The translations under genes were made by a program, and so were the position numbers. This document shows, piece after piece, positions 1 to 7,935 of a stretch of 21,226 bases of DNA. Source of the stretch: Candidatus Competibacteraceae bacterium. GTDB taxonomy: Bacteria > Pseudomonadota > Gammaproteobacteria > Competibacterales > Competibacteraceae. The stretch is taken from NCBI GenBank assembly GCA_020445045.1, contig JAGRHI010000045.1, forward strand, positions 1-21,226, written 5' to 3'. Below the pieces are notes generated by a model. That model made no database searches. It saw nothing but the letters and a program-made list of their open reading frames with translations, and was not told where the DNA came from. Numbering within the stretch: position 1 is the first letter of the stretch; each line of letters starts with the position of its first letter.

Positions 1-2
1 TC

Positions 3-1211
3 GGCAAGAAAACCGAGTTGTTCGCGCGGTTCACCACCGTGGCCGGCGAGCGCGGCGCGGCCGATGCCGAGCGCGATATTCGCGGGTTTGCATTGAAGTT
101 CTACACCGAAGAAGGCAACTGGGATCTGGTCGGTAACAATACGCCGGTGTTCTTCTTGCGTGATCCGCTGAAATTCCCCGATCTGAACCATGCGGTGAAA
201 CGCGATCCGCGCACCAACCTGCGCAGCGCCAGGAACAACTGGGATTTCTGGACTTCTCTCCCGGAAGCCCTCCACCAAGTCACCATCGTCATGAGCGATC
301 GCGGCATCCCGGCGACCTATCGCCACATGCACGGCTTCGGCAGCCACACCTTCAGCTTCATCAACGCCAAGAATGAACGCTATTGGGTCAAGTTCCACTT
401 CAAATCACAACAGGGCATTCGCAACCTGAGCGACGCGGAAGCCGAAGCGCTCATCGGCAAGGACCGCGAGAGTCACCAGCGTGACCTCTACGAGAGCATC
501 GAAGCGGGCAACTTCCCGAAGTGGACGCTCAAGGTGCAGATCATGCCCGAAGCCGATGCCGCCAAGGTGCCCTATCACCCCTTCGACCTCACCAAGATCT
601 GGCCGCACCAGGATTACCCGCTGATCGACGTGGGCGTGCTGGAACTGAACCGCAACCCGGAAAATTTCTTCGCGGAAGTGGAACAGTCGGCCTTCAATCC
701 CGCGAACGTGGTGCCGGGCATCGGCTTCTCGCCCGACAAGATGTTGCAGGGACGACTATTCTCCTACGGCGACGCTCAGCGCTACCGGCTCGGCGTGAAT
801 CATCATCTCATCCCGGTCAACGCGGCGCGCTGCCCGGTCCACAGCTACCACCGCGATGGCGCCATGCGCGTCGATGGCAACCACGGCAGCACCCTGGGCT
901 ACGAGCCGAACAGCTACGGCGAGTGGGCGGAGCAGCCGGATTTTACCGAGCCGCCGCTGAATCTGGAGGGCGCGGCCGATCACTGGAATCACCGCGAAGA
1001 CACTGATTACTACTCGCAACCCGGCGCGCTGTTTCGCCTGATGACGCCGGCACAGCAGCAAGTCTTGTTCGAGAATACCGCGCGCTCCCTTGGCGAGGCG
1101 CCGCGCGAGATTCAAATCCGCCATATCGGTCACTGCCTGAAGGCCGATCCAGCCTACGGCGAGGGCGTCGCCAAGGCATTGGGCATTGCCTTGAGCGAGG
1201 TTCCCGCATAG
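3..1211 (+). CDS. Catalase, heme-dependent (5' end missing)
   Basis: Monofunctional heme catalase, converting hydrogen peroxide to water and oxygen. The reading frame is open from base 3, so the true start and about 70-80 N-terminal residues, including the distal histidine region, lie outside the window; the internal TTG at 18 is not a real start. The visible 402 residues run from the conserved FTTVAGERGAADAERDIRGF segment through the NNTPVFFLRDP and NNWDFWTSLPE blocks to the proximal heme-ligand motif RLFSYGDAQRYRLG, where the tyrosine is the axial ligand. The C-terminal part after about residue 310 fits the catalase-related (immune-responsive) domain, and the short tail suggests a small-subunit catalase. 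It ends with TAG. The family call is firm; the subgroup (katA-like) is inferred. Confidence 0.95.
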   Translation, partial: GKKTELFARFTTVAGERGAADAERDIRGFALKFYTEEGNWDLVGNNTPVFFLRDPLKFPDLNHAVKRDPRTNLRSARNNWDFWTSLPEALHQVTIVMSDRGIPATYRHMHGFGSHTFSFINAKNERYWVKFHFKSQQGIRNLSDAEAEALIGKDRESHQRDLYESIEAGNFPKWTLKVQIMPEADAAKVPYHPFDLTKIWPHQDYPLIDVGVLELNRNPENFFAEVEQSAFNPANVVPGIGFSPDKMLQGRLFSYGDAQRYRLGVNHHLIPVNAARCPVHSYHRDGAMRVDGNHGSTLGYEPNSYGEWAEQPDFTEPPLNLEGAADHWNHREDTDYYSQPGALFRLMTPAQQQVLFENTARSLGEAPREIQIRHIGHCLKADPAYGEGVAKALGIALSEVPA

Positions 1212-1306
1212 GAACAGTCACGGCCAACCCTCGAATCGGCGGCGCGGCAACCTCGTTCGCCGCCACCGAGACGATCGCCCAACTTTCCGCCTCAACCCTA
1301 AAGATG

Positions 1307-1326
1307 GAAAAGATTTAATTCTTTTC
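1307..1326. promoter_or_regulatory. AT-rich inverted repeat upstream of cfa
   Basis: A perfect 7-bp inverted repeat, GAAAAGA and TCTTTTC, is separated by TTTAAT, in the 183-base gap between the catalase and cfa. It stands out as AT-rich against GC-rich surroundings and lies about 70 bases before the cfa start. It could be an operator or part of the cfa promoter region. There is no clear T-run for a terminator. The assignment is inference only. Confidence 0.3.
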
Positions 1327-1394
1327 ATAGACTTGATGGAGATTGATCCCTCAATATCGTTCGCTCAAGCCGCAACTGGTGGAGGAGTGGAACC

Positions 1395-2567
1395 ATGCAC
1401 TACAACCACAGCACCACCCCAATACATTCTCCGAGCATACTTCATCACACCGAACCCCCACGAGCGATCGGGCTCTTGCTGGAGGAAGCTGGAATTCGCA
1501 TTAATGGCGATGCGCCCTGGGACATGCGAGTTCTCGACAGCGCGGTTTACCGGCGCATTCTGCTCCATGGCTCTCTCGGACTTGGCGAAGCCTACATGGA
1601 TGGTCTGTGGGAAGCCGATCGGCTGGACGAATTCTTTTACCGCTTGCTGCGTCGCGACCTCAATGAAAAGATCCATGGCTGGGATCGGTGGTATCTGCTC
1701 GGTGCCTTCCTGCACCAGTTGCTGTTCAATCCCCAGTCACGAGAGCGGGCCTTCCAGGTAGGCGAACGGCATTACGACATCGGCAACGACGTTTTCGAGG
1801 CCATGCTCGATCCCACCATGAGCTACTCCTGCGCCTATTGGGCGAAGGCCGATAATCTAGCCGACGCGCAGCGGCACAAACTCGAACTGATCTGCCGCAA
1901 GCTGGCGCTGCGACCGGGCGAGCGGCTGCTGGACATCGGCTGTGGCTGGGGCGGACTCGCCCACCATGCGGCGACCCATCACGGCGTGAATGTGGTCGGG
2001 ATCACCGTCTCCCGACAACAGCTCGACCATGCACGGCGGCGGTGCGCGGACTTACCGGTCCAGATCGAATTCCAAGATTATCGCAAGCTGGAAGGTTCGT
2101 TCGACAAGGTGGTTTCGGTCGGCATGTTCGAACACGTCGGTCCGAAAAATTACCCGGTCTACTTCGATACCATCCACCGGGTGCTAACCGATCAGGGTCT
2201 GTTTCTCCTGCACACCATCGGCGACCACGCCACCGCCTCCACCACCGATCCCTGGATCGAAAAGTACATCTTTCCCAACGGCAAGCTCCCTTCCGCCCGG
2301 CAATTGACCGACGTGCTGGAGCGGCGCTTCGTGATCGAGGACTGGCACAACTTTGGCCCGGATTACGATCGCACCCTGATGGCCTGGTGGGCCAATTTCG
2401 ACGCCAGTTGGCCCCGGCTGCGGAACCGCTACGACTCGCGCTTTTATCGCCTGTGGAAATATTATCTGTTGAGTTGCGCCGGTTTTTTCCGGGCGCGGCA
2501 AGGGCAACTTTGGCAACTGGTGCTGAGCAAGCGCCAGCGGTCGTCGGTCTATCGCTCGGTACGCTGA
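1395..2567 (+). CDS. cfa: Cyclopropane-fatty-acyl-phospholipid synthase
   Basis: SAM-dependent enzyme that adds a methylene bridge across cis double bonds of membrane phospholipid acyl chains, a stationary-phase and acid-stress adaptation of the inner membrane. The 390 residues match the usual length (382 in E. coli). The family signature ERHYDIGNDVFEAMLDPTMS starts near residue 124. YSCAYW follows, with a cysteine near 146 corresponding to the conserved family cysteine. The SAM-binding loop LLDIGCGWGG is at about 178-187, and SVGMFEHVG at 241-249 carries the conserved glutamate. The chosen ATG has a strong GGAGG Shine-Dalgarno element about 9 bases upstream. Nothing suggests an operon with the catalase. 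The downstream neighbour is convergent. Confidence is high because all motifs are intact. Confidence 0.96.
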   Translation: MHYNHSTTPIHSPSILHHTEPPRAIGLLLEEAGIRINGDAPWDMRVLDSAVYRRILLHGSLGLGEAYMDGLWEADRLDEFFYRLLRRDLNEKIHGWDRWYLLGAFLHQLLFNPQSRERAFQVGERHYDIGNDVFEAMLDPTMSYSCAYWAKADNLADAQRHKLELICRKLALRPGERLLDIGCGWGGLAHHAATHHGVNVVGITVSRQQLDHARRRCADLPVQIEFQDYRKLEGSFDKVVSVGMFEHVGPKNYPVYFDTIHRVLTDQGLFLLHTIGDHATASTTDPWIEKYIFPNGKLPSARQLTDVLERRFVIEDWHNFGPDYDRTLMAWWANFDASWPRLRNRYDSRFYRLWKYYLLSCAGFFRARQGQLWQLVLSKRQRSSVYRSVR

Positions 2568-2663
2568 CTCCGGTCTCGACTGGCGAACCGCCGTGTTCCG
2601 ATTGCAAGCGTCACGGTTTTCATCTGGCGATGGTCCCGATCCAAACGCCGGACCGGTACCGGA

Positions 2664-2930
2664 TCACCCTTTGTTGATCGGGACGCCGGCCACCAGGCGG
2701 GAACCGCCAGCACCACCGGATGACGATGGAATGGGAGTGTTCCGCGACTTGAAACAGGACGATCCCGCGGCACAACCACTACAGCCGCCGGCGGTGGGGG
2801 TGGGCTTGTCAGGACCGTCGCCACCTGGGCGCGCGCCGAACCGAAACATCCCGGCGGGCGCATAAGCGCGCAACACGGCCAACGCGGCGATGACCACAAT
2901 CAACAACGCCAAACCATCCTGCCACATCAT
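2664..2930 (-). CDS. FeoB-associated Cys-rich membrane protein
   Basis: A small protein of 88 residues with one N-terminal hydrophobic segment (about residues 5-24) followed by a Gly/Pro-rich linker and the cluster GGCSGCAAGSSC, with Cys at 50, 53 and 59. This organisation matches the FeoB-associated Cys-rich membrane protein family, found directly after feoB. Its biochemical role is not settled; an accessory role in ferrous iron transport or metal binding is inferred. The ATG lies one base after the feoB stop, and a GGAGG ribosome binding site lies inside the feoB 3' end, so translation is probably coupled. An in-frame second ATG follows immediately. The residues after about 65 are low-complexity Ser/Gly and not conserved in the family. 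Confidence 0.8.
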   Translation of the reverse strand: MMWQDGLALLIVVIAALAVLRAYAPAGMFRFGARPGGDGPDKPTPTAGGCSGCAAGSSCFKSRNTPIPSSSGGAGGSRLVAGVPINKG

Positions 2931-2931
2931 C

Positions 2932-4830
2932 TCAGCCTCCTCCCAACGCCAGCGCCGCCCGGTAGGTGACGAATGCGGCGAGATAGGCCAGCACCATCAG
3001 GTAGACGAACATGAAGGTCGGCCAGCGCCAGGAATTGGTCTCGCGCCGAGCAGCGGCCAGCGTCGCCAGACACTGCGGCGCAAACACGTACCAGGCCAGT
3101 AACGCCAAGGCCGTCGCCAACGTCCAATCATGCGCCAGCGTCGCGGTCAACGCTTCGGTCACCGTGCCTTCGTCGCCACTCAGCGCATACACGGTGCCGA
3201 GCGCCGCCACCGCCACCTCGCGCGCCGCCAGACCAGGTACCAGGGCAATGGCGATCTGCCAATTGAAACCGATGGGGGCCAACAGCGGTTCCAACCCGCG
3301 CCCGATCAGGCCAGCGAGACTGTAATAAACGGGTGGCTCCGTCGCACCGGCCGGCGGCGCGGGAAAGGTCGAGAGAAACCAGAGCAAGATCAAGACGCTC
3401 AAGATGATCGTGCCGATTCGCCGCATGAAGATCCGGGCCCGCTCCAACAAACCGAGCAGTACATTGGCCGGATTCGGCCATTTGTAGCTGGGCAGTTCCA
3501 TCAGCAAGGGCTGCCGGCCGCCGCGCAACAAGGTCAGGCGCAGCACGCCCGCCATCACCAGCGCGCCGACGATGCCCGTCGCGTACAAACCGAACATGAC
3601 CAGCCCCTGCAAACCGATGCCGCCCCAAACCGTGGTGTTTGGTATAAAGGCGGCGATCAGCAGGACATACACCGGCAGTCGCGCCGAGCAGGTCATCAGC
3701 GGCGCGATCAGGATGGTGGTCAGCCGATCCAGGGGATGCGCGATGGTGCGCGCCGCCATGATGCCGGGAATGGCGCAGGCGAAACTGGACAGCAGGGGAA
3801 TAAAGGCACGCCCGTTCAGACCGACCGCGCTCATCAAGCGATCCATCAGGAACGCGGCACGGGTCATGTAGCCGGAATCCTCCAGCAACAGGATGAACAG
3901 GAACAGGATCAGGATTTGTGGTAGGAAGATCACCACGCCGCCCACCCCGGCGATGACGCCGTCGATCAGCAGGCTCTTCAGCAGGCTATCCGCCATATGT
4001 TCGGAAAGCAGGGCCTGCAAGCTCGCCATGCCGCCGTCGATCCAATCCATCGGCGCTTCCGCCCAACTGAACACGGCCTGAAACATCAGGAACAGCAGGC
4101 CGAGCAGTATCAGTGGCCCGACCACCGGGTGCAGAAAAATCTGGTCCAATTGCCGGGTGAGACGTTCCGGCGCGCCCTCCTGGACGACCGCTTCCCGCAG
4201 CAGTTGCTCCACTTCCCGGTGGTAAGTCCGAATCGCTTCCGGCGCGGGCTCCACCCAGTCCGCGATCGCTCCGCTCGCGACCAGGGGCTGGTTCAACAGG
4301 GTATCGATTTGGCTCAGCAAATCTTGCACCCCGTTCTTGCGCATCGCCACGGTGGTCACCACCGGAATGCCCAAGCGCCGGGATAGCGCCTCAAGGCTGA
4401 TCTGGCAACCGCGTTTTTGCGCGATGTCCATCATGTTGAGCGCCAGAATCAGCGGCCGGCCCAATTGCCGCAATTCCAAGAGCAACCGCAGATGCTGGCC
4501 TAGATTGGTGGCGTCGGTCACGCAGACCACGGCGTCCGGCAACGCTTCCCGCGCTTGCCGACCCAACACGACATCGCGAGTGATGGCTTCGTCGGGACTG
4601 CGCGCGCGCAGACTATAGCTGCCGGGCAGATCGAGGAGTTCGATCGCATGGCCGACCGGCGTCCGCAGTCGGCCGCTTTTCCGCTCGACGGTCACGCCGG
4701 GATAATTACCGGTCTTTTGTCGGCCGCCGGTCAGGGTGTTGAACAAGGTAGTCTTGCCGCTGTTGGGCGGCCCCACCAACGCGATCCGGGCCAACCGCAT
4801 CTCCTCGTTGGCCAGGGTGATGGCGGTCAT
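2932..4830 (-). CDS. feoB: Ferrous iron transport protein B (short form)
   Basis: Inner-membrane Fe(II) permease with a cytosolic GTPase domain. Starting at the ATG that overlaps the feoA stop (ATGA), the protein has 632 residues. G1 is GPPNSGKT at 20-27, G3 DLPG at 67-70 and G4 NMMD at 132-135. A helical linker follows, then a membrane core with the two Gate motifs: FACAIPGIMAARTI and LIAPLMTCSARLPVY, each with its conserved cysteine. It ends within a hydrophobic helix plus a few residues. It is therefore shorter than the roughly 770-residue E. coli protein and has no cysteine-rich cytosolic tail; the adjacent small Cys-rich gene may supply that. An upstream in-frame start at 4917 would lie within feoA and has no family similarity. 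The middle gene of the iron operon. Confidence 0.95.
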   Translation of the reverse strand: MTAITLANEEMRLARIALVGPPNSGKTTLFNTLTGGRQKTGNYPGVTVERKSGRLRTPVGHAIELLDLPGSYSLRARSPDEAITRDVVLGRQAREALPDAVVCVTDATNLGQHLRLLLELRQLGRPLILALNMMDIAQKRGCQISLEALSRRLGIPVVTTVAMRKNGVQDLLSQIDTLLNQPLVASGAIADWVEPAPEAIRTYHREVEQLLREAVVQEGAPERLTRQLDQIFLHPVVGPLILLGLLFLMFQAVFSWAEAPMDWIDGGMASLQALLSEHMADSLLKSLLIDGVIAGVGGVVIFLPQILILFLFILLLEDSGYMTRAAFLMDRLMSAVGLNGRAFIPLLSSFACAIPGIMAARTIAHPLDRLTTILIAPLMTCSARLPVYVLLIAAFIPNTTVWGGIGLQGLVMFGLYATGIVGALVMAGVLRLTLLRGGRQPLLMELPSYKWPNPANVLLGLLERARIFMRRIGTIILSVLILLWFLSTFPAPPAGATEPPVYYSLAGLIGRGLEPLLAPIGFNWQIAIALVPGLAAREVAVAALGTVYALSGDEGTVTEALTATLAHDWTLATALALLAWYVFAPQCLATLAAARRETNSWRWPTFMFVYLMVLAYLAAFVTYRAALALGGG

Positions 4831-5189
4831 GACGACGCATACTCCAGAGTGAGCCCCGGCTTGACCTCCTCCGCCGCATCGCGCAGCGGCCCGACCAGCA
4901 CGGCATTGGCTTCGCAACGACGCAAGGCGATCGTCATGGTCTGGTTGATGCGCACCGCCAGCGGGTCCTGCCCCAGGAAACCATGGTGCAGCACCTCGAC
5001 CCGCGCGCCTTCCACAAATCCCATTTCCAGCAGACCGCGTTCGATATCGTGACCGCCCATCCCGCCGCTCACCGCCAGGACGCGACCGACACTACCGCGC
5101 CGCATCCGCCCCAGCGGTTGGGTGAAGCCCAAGCCCACGGCTTGGGCCAACGCAAATGCCTGGCGTTCCCGTTCGCCGTGGGTCTTCAT
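4827..5189 (-). CDS. feoA: Ferrous iron transport protein A
   Basis: A small cytosolic SH3-like protein required for FeoB-dependent ferrous iron uptake. The FeoA domain spans about residues 29-105 (start RRGSVGRVLAV, then RGLLEMGFVEGARVEVL and DPLAVRINQTMTIALRR). At 120 residues it is longer than typical FeoA (75-85) owing to an N-terminal extension of about 28 residues. An internal ATG at 5105 would remove this extension and is a real alternative start. The start used here immediately follows the ferritin-gene stop (TGAATG), and the 3' end overlaps feoB by four bases, both signs of translational coupling. The family call is firm and the start is uncertain. Confidence 0.9.
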   Translation of the reverse strand: MKTHGERERQAFALAQAVGLGFTQPLGRMRRGSVGRVLAVSGGMGGHDIERGLLEMGFVEGARVEVLHHGFLGQDPLAVRINQTMTIALRRCEANAVLVGPLRDAAEEVKPGLTLEYASS

Positions 5190-5660
5190 TCAGGCGCCCC
5201 CCGTGGCCATCCGAGTCTGACCCGGTACCCGTAGCATCTTATCCACTTCATCCAGGTGGGTTTGCTCCTCGGCAATCATGGTCCGGGCATATTCCTCCAG
5301 GCGCACATCCCGATCTTGCGCGCAATCCAGCAACTCGTAGTACGCTTTGAGCGCCTCGCCCTCGTGCGCCAGCGATTCCCGTAGGATATCGCCGATGTCG
5401 TGCTGATGCGTTTCCAGCAACGGGCCAATGCCCAGCGAGGGGTGACCACCCAGGCTGGTGATCAATTCCCCGGCTTGACGAGCATGCAACAGACTTTCAT
5501 CGGCCTGCGCATTGAGCCAGCCAACGATGGGAATACGGCTGTAGCCGTATACCATCAATGCGTAGTGGGTGTAGCGCACCACGCCCGCCAGCTCCAGTTC
5601 GAGAATTCGATTCAACACGCTGATGGTGGCGTTTCCATCCAGGGTCTGGGTCATGTTCAT
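5190..5660 (-). CDS. Bacterioferritin/ferritin-like di-iron protein
   Basis: A four-helix ferritin-like protein of 156 residues from the chosen ATG at 5660; a longer frame to 5720 begins in the promoter-proximal region and adds residues unlike the family. Candidate di-iron ligands are E23 (LELELAG), E100 (LAHEGEA), and E132/H135 in the EEQTHLDEV motif. The other half-site reads ADESLLHA (E55, H59), so Glu and His are four residues apart instead of the usual E-x-x-H. This suggests a bacterioferritin-like storage or detoxification protein, not a textbook Bfr. No heme-ligand methionine is evident at the equivalent site. It is the first gene of the iron operon and abuts feoA. Function (iron storage or ferroxidase) is inferred from fold and context. 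Confidence 0.82.
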   Translation of the reverse strand: MNMTQTLDGNATISVLNRILELELAGVVRYTHYALMVYGYSRIPIVGWLNAQADESLLHARQAGELITSLGGHPSLGIGPLLETHQHDIGDILRESLAHEGEALKAYYELLDCAQDRDVRLEEYARTMIAEEQTHLDEVDKMLRVPGQTRMATGGA

Positions 5661-5765
5661 GCTGCCTTTTCGTCGTGGGAAAACGGTTGCCCGCATCTCG
5701 TCCGGCGCGAGAATAACCATGCTGGCATGGCTCAGCGCGGCCGGTCCCGCCGCGCCTTGAAAGCA

Positions 5766-5805
5766 TCATAATACAAATGAGAATCGTTCTCAAACAAAAC
5801 GTAAG
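5766..5805 (-). promoter_or_regulatory. Fur box and promoter of the iron operon
   Basis: The inverted repeat TGAGAATCGTTCTCA (5779-5793) has perfect 6-bp arms around a 3-base centre and resembles the Fur 7-1-7 recognition sequence. On the minus strand, TATTAT just downstream of the repeat is a reasonable -10 and TTGTTT just upstream a weak -35 (18-bp spacing), so a bound repressor would cover the promoter. The first gene downstream is the ferritin-like gene starting at 5660. The repeat lies in the 250-base region shared with the divergent transporter at 5911; no clear promoter for that transporter was seen. Repression by Fe-Fur is inferred from the motif. Confidence 0.78.
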
Positions 5806-5910
5806 CCATGATTATCCATGTGGGCAAATGACGGCTCTCCATGCGGGCGAAGGTCAAGGGTAGTATCATGGGCCATCTTGACGCGAAGACAGACGGGGAC
5901 TTGAAACGGG

Positions 5911-7296
5911 ATGAAGGCAGCCGGTTTAGTGCATGACGAAATGACCAGCAACGAACGCCGGACAGCGCTCTGGCTGGCGAGCGTGTTTTCGCTGCGCATG
6001 TTGGGCTTGTTCATGATCCTGCCGGTGTTCGCGCTGTACGCCGAACACCTGCGCGGCAATACGCCGGCGCTGGCGGGTTTGGCCATCGGCATTTACGGTT
6101 TCAGCCAAGCACTATTCCAGATTCCCTTCGGCTTCCTGTCCGACCGCCACGGCCGCAAGCGAATCATCTATCTGGGCCTGCTGATCTTCGCCCTGGGCAG
6201 CGTGGTGGCGGCGCTGGCCGATTCCATCTGGGCGGTCATCCTCGGCCGGGCGCTGCAAGGCGGTGGCGCGGTGTCGGCGGCGGTGATGGCGCTGGCGGCC
6301 GATCTGACCCGCGAGGAACACCGCATTAAGGTGATGGCGTTCATCGGCATCACCATCGGCCTGTCCTTCGCCGTCTCGATGATCATGGGACCGGTGCTGA
6401 ATAGCTGGATCGGGGTGCCCGGCATCTTCTGGCTGACCGGCTTGTTCGCCCTGCTCGGCATGGCCGTGGTGCGTTTCCAGGTGCCCGATCCCGTGGTCAG
6501 CCGGGTTCACCGCGACGCCGAGCCGGTCGCCTCGCAGTTCGGCCGGGTGCTGTTCGACGGTCAGTTGCTGCGGCTCAATTTCGGCATCTTCACCCTGCAC
6601 CTGCTGCTGACCGCCACCTTCGTCGCCGTGCCGCTGGCGCTGCGCGACGCCGGTCTGGCGAGCGGGAAGCATTGGGAAGTCTATCTACCGGCGCTGCTGT
6701 TCTCGATGGCGGCGATGGTGCCGTTCATCATCGTCGCCGAGAAGCAACGCCGGCTCAAACCGGTGTTCCTGGGGGCGATTCTGCTGCTGGCGCTGACCGA
6801 GTTCGGCCTGTTGACCCTGCACGATAGCGTGCTGGAAATCAGCCTGCTGATGCTAGCGTTCTTTACCGGCTTCAACCTGCTGGAAGCCACGCTGCCTTCG
6901 CTGATCGCCAAAATGGCGCCGCCCGACGCCAAGGGCACGGCGATGGGTGTCTATTCCAGCAGCCAGTTCCTGGGGGCATTTGCCGGCGGGGCGCTGGGTG
7001 GCTTGTTGCACGGGCGGATTGGCCTCCAGGGGGTTTTCGCCTTCGCGACGCTGGCCGCGCTGGCTTGGCTGCTGGTGGCCTGGACCATGCGGAACCCGAG
7101 TTACCTGAGCAGCTATCTGCTCAACGTGGGCACGCTGGACGAGGGACAAGCCTGGGATCTGGCGGCGCGGCTGACGCAGGTACCGGGCGTGGCGGAGGCG
7201 GTGGTCATCGCCGCCGACGGAGTGGCGTATCTCAAGGTGGACCGGCACGCGCTGGACGAAGCGGCGCTGCGGGCGTATGCGGCGACGGAACGCTGA
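5911..7296 (+). CDS. yajR: YajR-type MFS transporter with C-terminal YAM domain
   Basis: Major facilitator superfamily drug:proton antiporter-type inner-membrane protein of 461 residues with 12 predicted membrane helices. The segment FSLRMLGLFMILPVFALYAE near residue 26 and motif A, GFLSDRHGRKR at 74-84, closely match E. coli YajR. The C-terminal 65 or so residues (from about LLNVGTL) form a soluble tail consistent with the YajR-specific YAM domain. The substrate is unknown. An alternative start at 5941 (MTSNERR) aligns with a conserved N-terminal stretch; neither start has a convincing Shine-Dalgarno sequence. It is divergent from the iron operon and about 100 bases before ssb. Confidence 0.9.
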   Translation: MKAAGLVHDEMTSNERRTALWLASVFSLRMLGLFMILPVFALYAEHLRGNTPALAGLAIGIYGFSQALFQIPFGFLSDRHGRKRIIYLGLLIFALGSVVAALADSIWAVILGRALQGGGAVSAAVMALAADLTREEHRIKVMAFIGITIGLSFAVSMIMGPVLNSWIGVPGIFWLTGLFALLGMAVVRFQVPDPVVSRVHRDAEPVASQFGRVLFDGQLLRLNFGIFTLHLLLTATFVAVPLALRDAGLASGKHWEVYLPALLFSMAAMVPFIIVAEKQRRLKPVFLGAILLLALTEFGLLTLHDSVLEISLLMLAFFTGFNLLEATLPSLIAKMAPPDAKGTAMGVYSSSQFLGAFAGGALGGLLHGRIGLQGVFAFATLAALAWLLVAWTMRNPSYLSSYLLNVGTLDEGQAWDLAARLTQVPGVAEAVVIAADGVAYLKVDRHALDEAALRAYAATER

Positions 7297-7396
7297 GCGA
7301 CGGACCCCAGTCAGCCGACGCATTCCGCCAATCTATGGCATGATGCCTGTATTAACCACCCATCGAGATTGAAAGCGAATTAAGGAGTCAAGCGCC

Positions 7397-7876
7397 ATGG
7401 CCAGCGTCAACAAAGCGATTCTGATCGGCAACCTGGGCAGGGACCCGGAAGTGCGCTACATGCCCAGCGGCGACGCGATTACCCACATCAACATCGCCAC
7501 CACCGAAACCTTCAAGGACCGCGAGGGGGTAAAGCAAGAACGCACCGAGTGGCATCGCGTGGTCTTCTTCGGCGCTCTGGCGAAAATCGCCGGCGAATAC
7601 CTGAAAAAAGGCCGCTCGGTGTACATCGAGGGCCGTATTCAGACCCGCAAGTGGCAAGGGCAGGACGGCCAGGACCGCTACACCACCGAAATCGTCGCCA
7701 ACGAAATGAAAATGCTGGGTAGCCGCGGCGATTCCGGCGGCGACGCCTCGTTCGAATCGCGCGCCTCGGAAGCAGGCACCGCCCCGGCATCGCGAGCGCC
7801 GCAGAGCCCGGCGCGCCCCGCGTCGCCGTCCAAGCCGGATGTGGACAACAGCTTCGACGACGATATTCCGTTCTGA
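7397..7876 (+). CDS. ssb: Single-stranded DNA-binding protein
   Basis: Binds single-stranded DNA during replication, recombination and repair. The 159 residues comprise an OB fold (residues 1-110, beginning MASVNKAILIGNLGRDPEVRY and including WHRVVFFGALAKIAGEYLKKG), a flexible Ala/Ser/Pro-rich linker, and the acidic tip DDDIPF that recruits partner proteins. An AAGGAG ribosome binding site lies 10 bases or so before the ATG. Length and motifs are typical of proteobacterial SSB. No LexA box was recognised upstream. Confidence 0.97.
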   Translation: MASVNKAILIGNLGRDPEVRYMPSGDAITHINIATTETFKDREGVKQERTEWHRVVFFGALAKIAGEYLKKGRSVYIEGRIQTRKWQGQDGQDRYTTEIVANEMKMLGSRGDSGGDASFESRASEAGTAPASRAPQSPARPASPSKPDVDNSFDDDIPF

Positions 7877-7935
7877 ACCCAGCGGAGAACCGTAACGCCC
7901 GCGCCGGTCGCCACCCACGCAACCGGCCGGTACGC

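Noticed and set aside
2643..2665. CCGGTACCGG palindrome after the iron operon as a terminator
   Set aside because: There is no T-run in either direction and the stem has no loop; it is more likely a chance GC-rich palindrome.
7320..7396. Possible LexA (SOS) box before ssb
   Set aside because: CTGTATTAACCACCCA has the CTGT half but no matching ACAG half at the required spacing.
7905..7935. ACCGGCCGGT palindrome between ssb and sohB as a shared terminator
   Set aside because: The self-complementary stem lacks a loop and T-tract on both strands.
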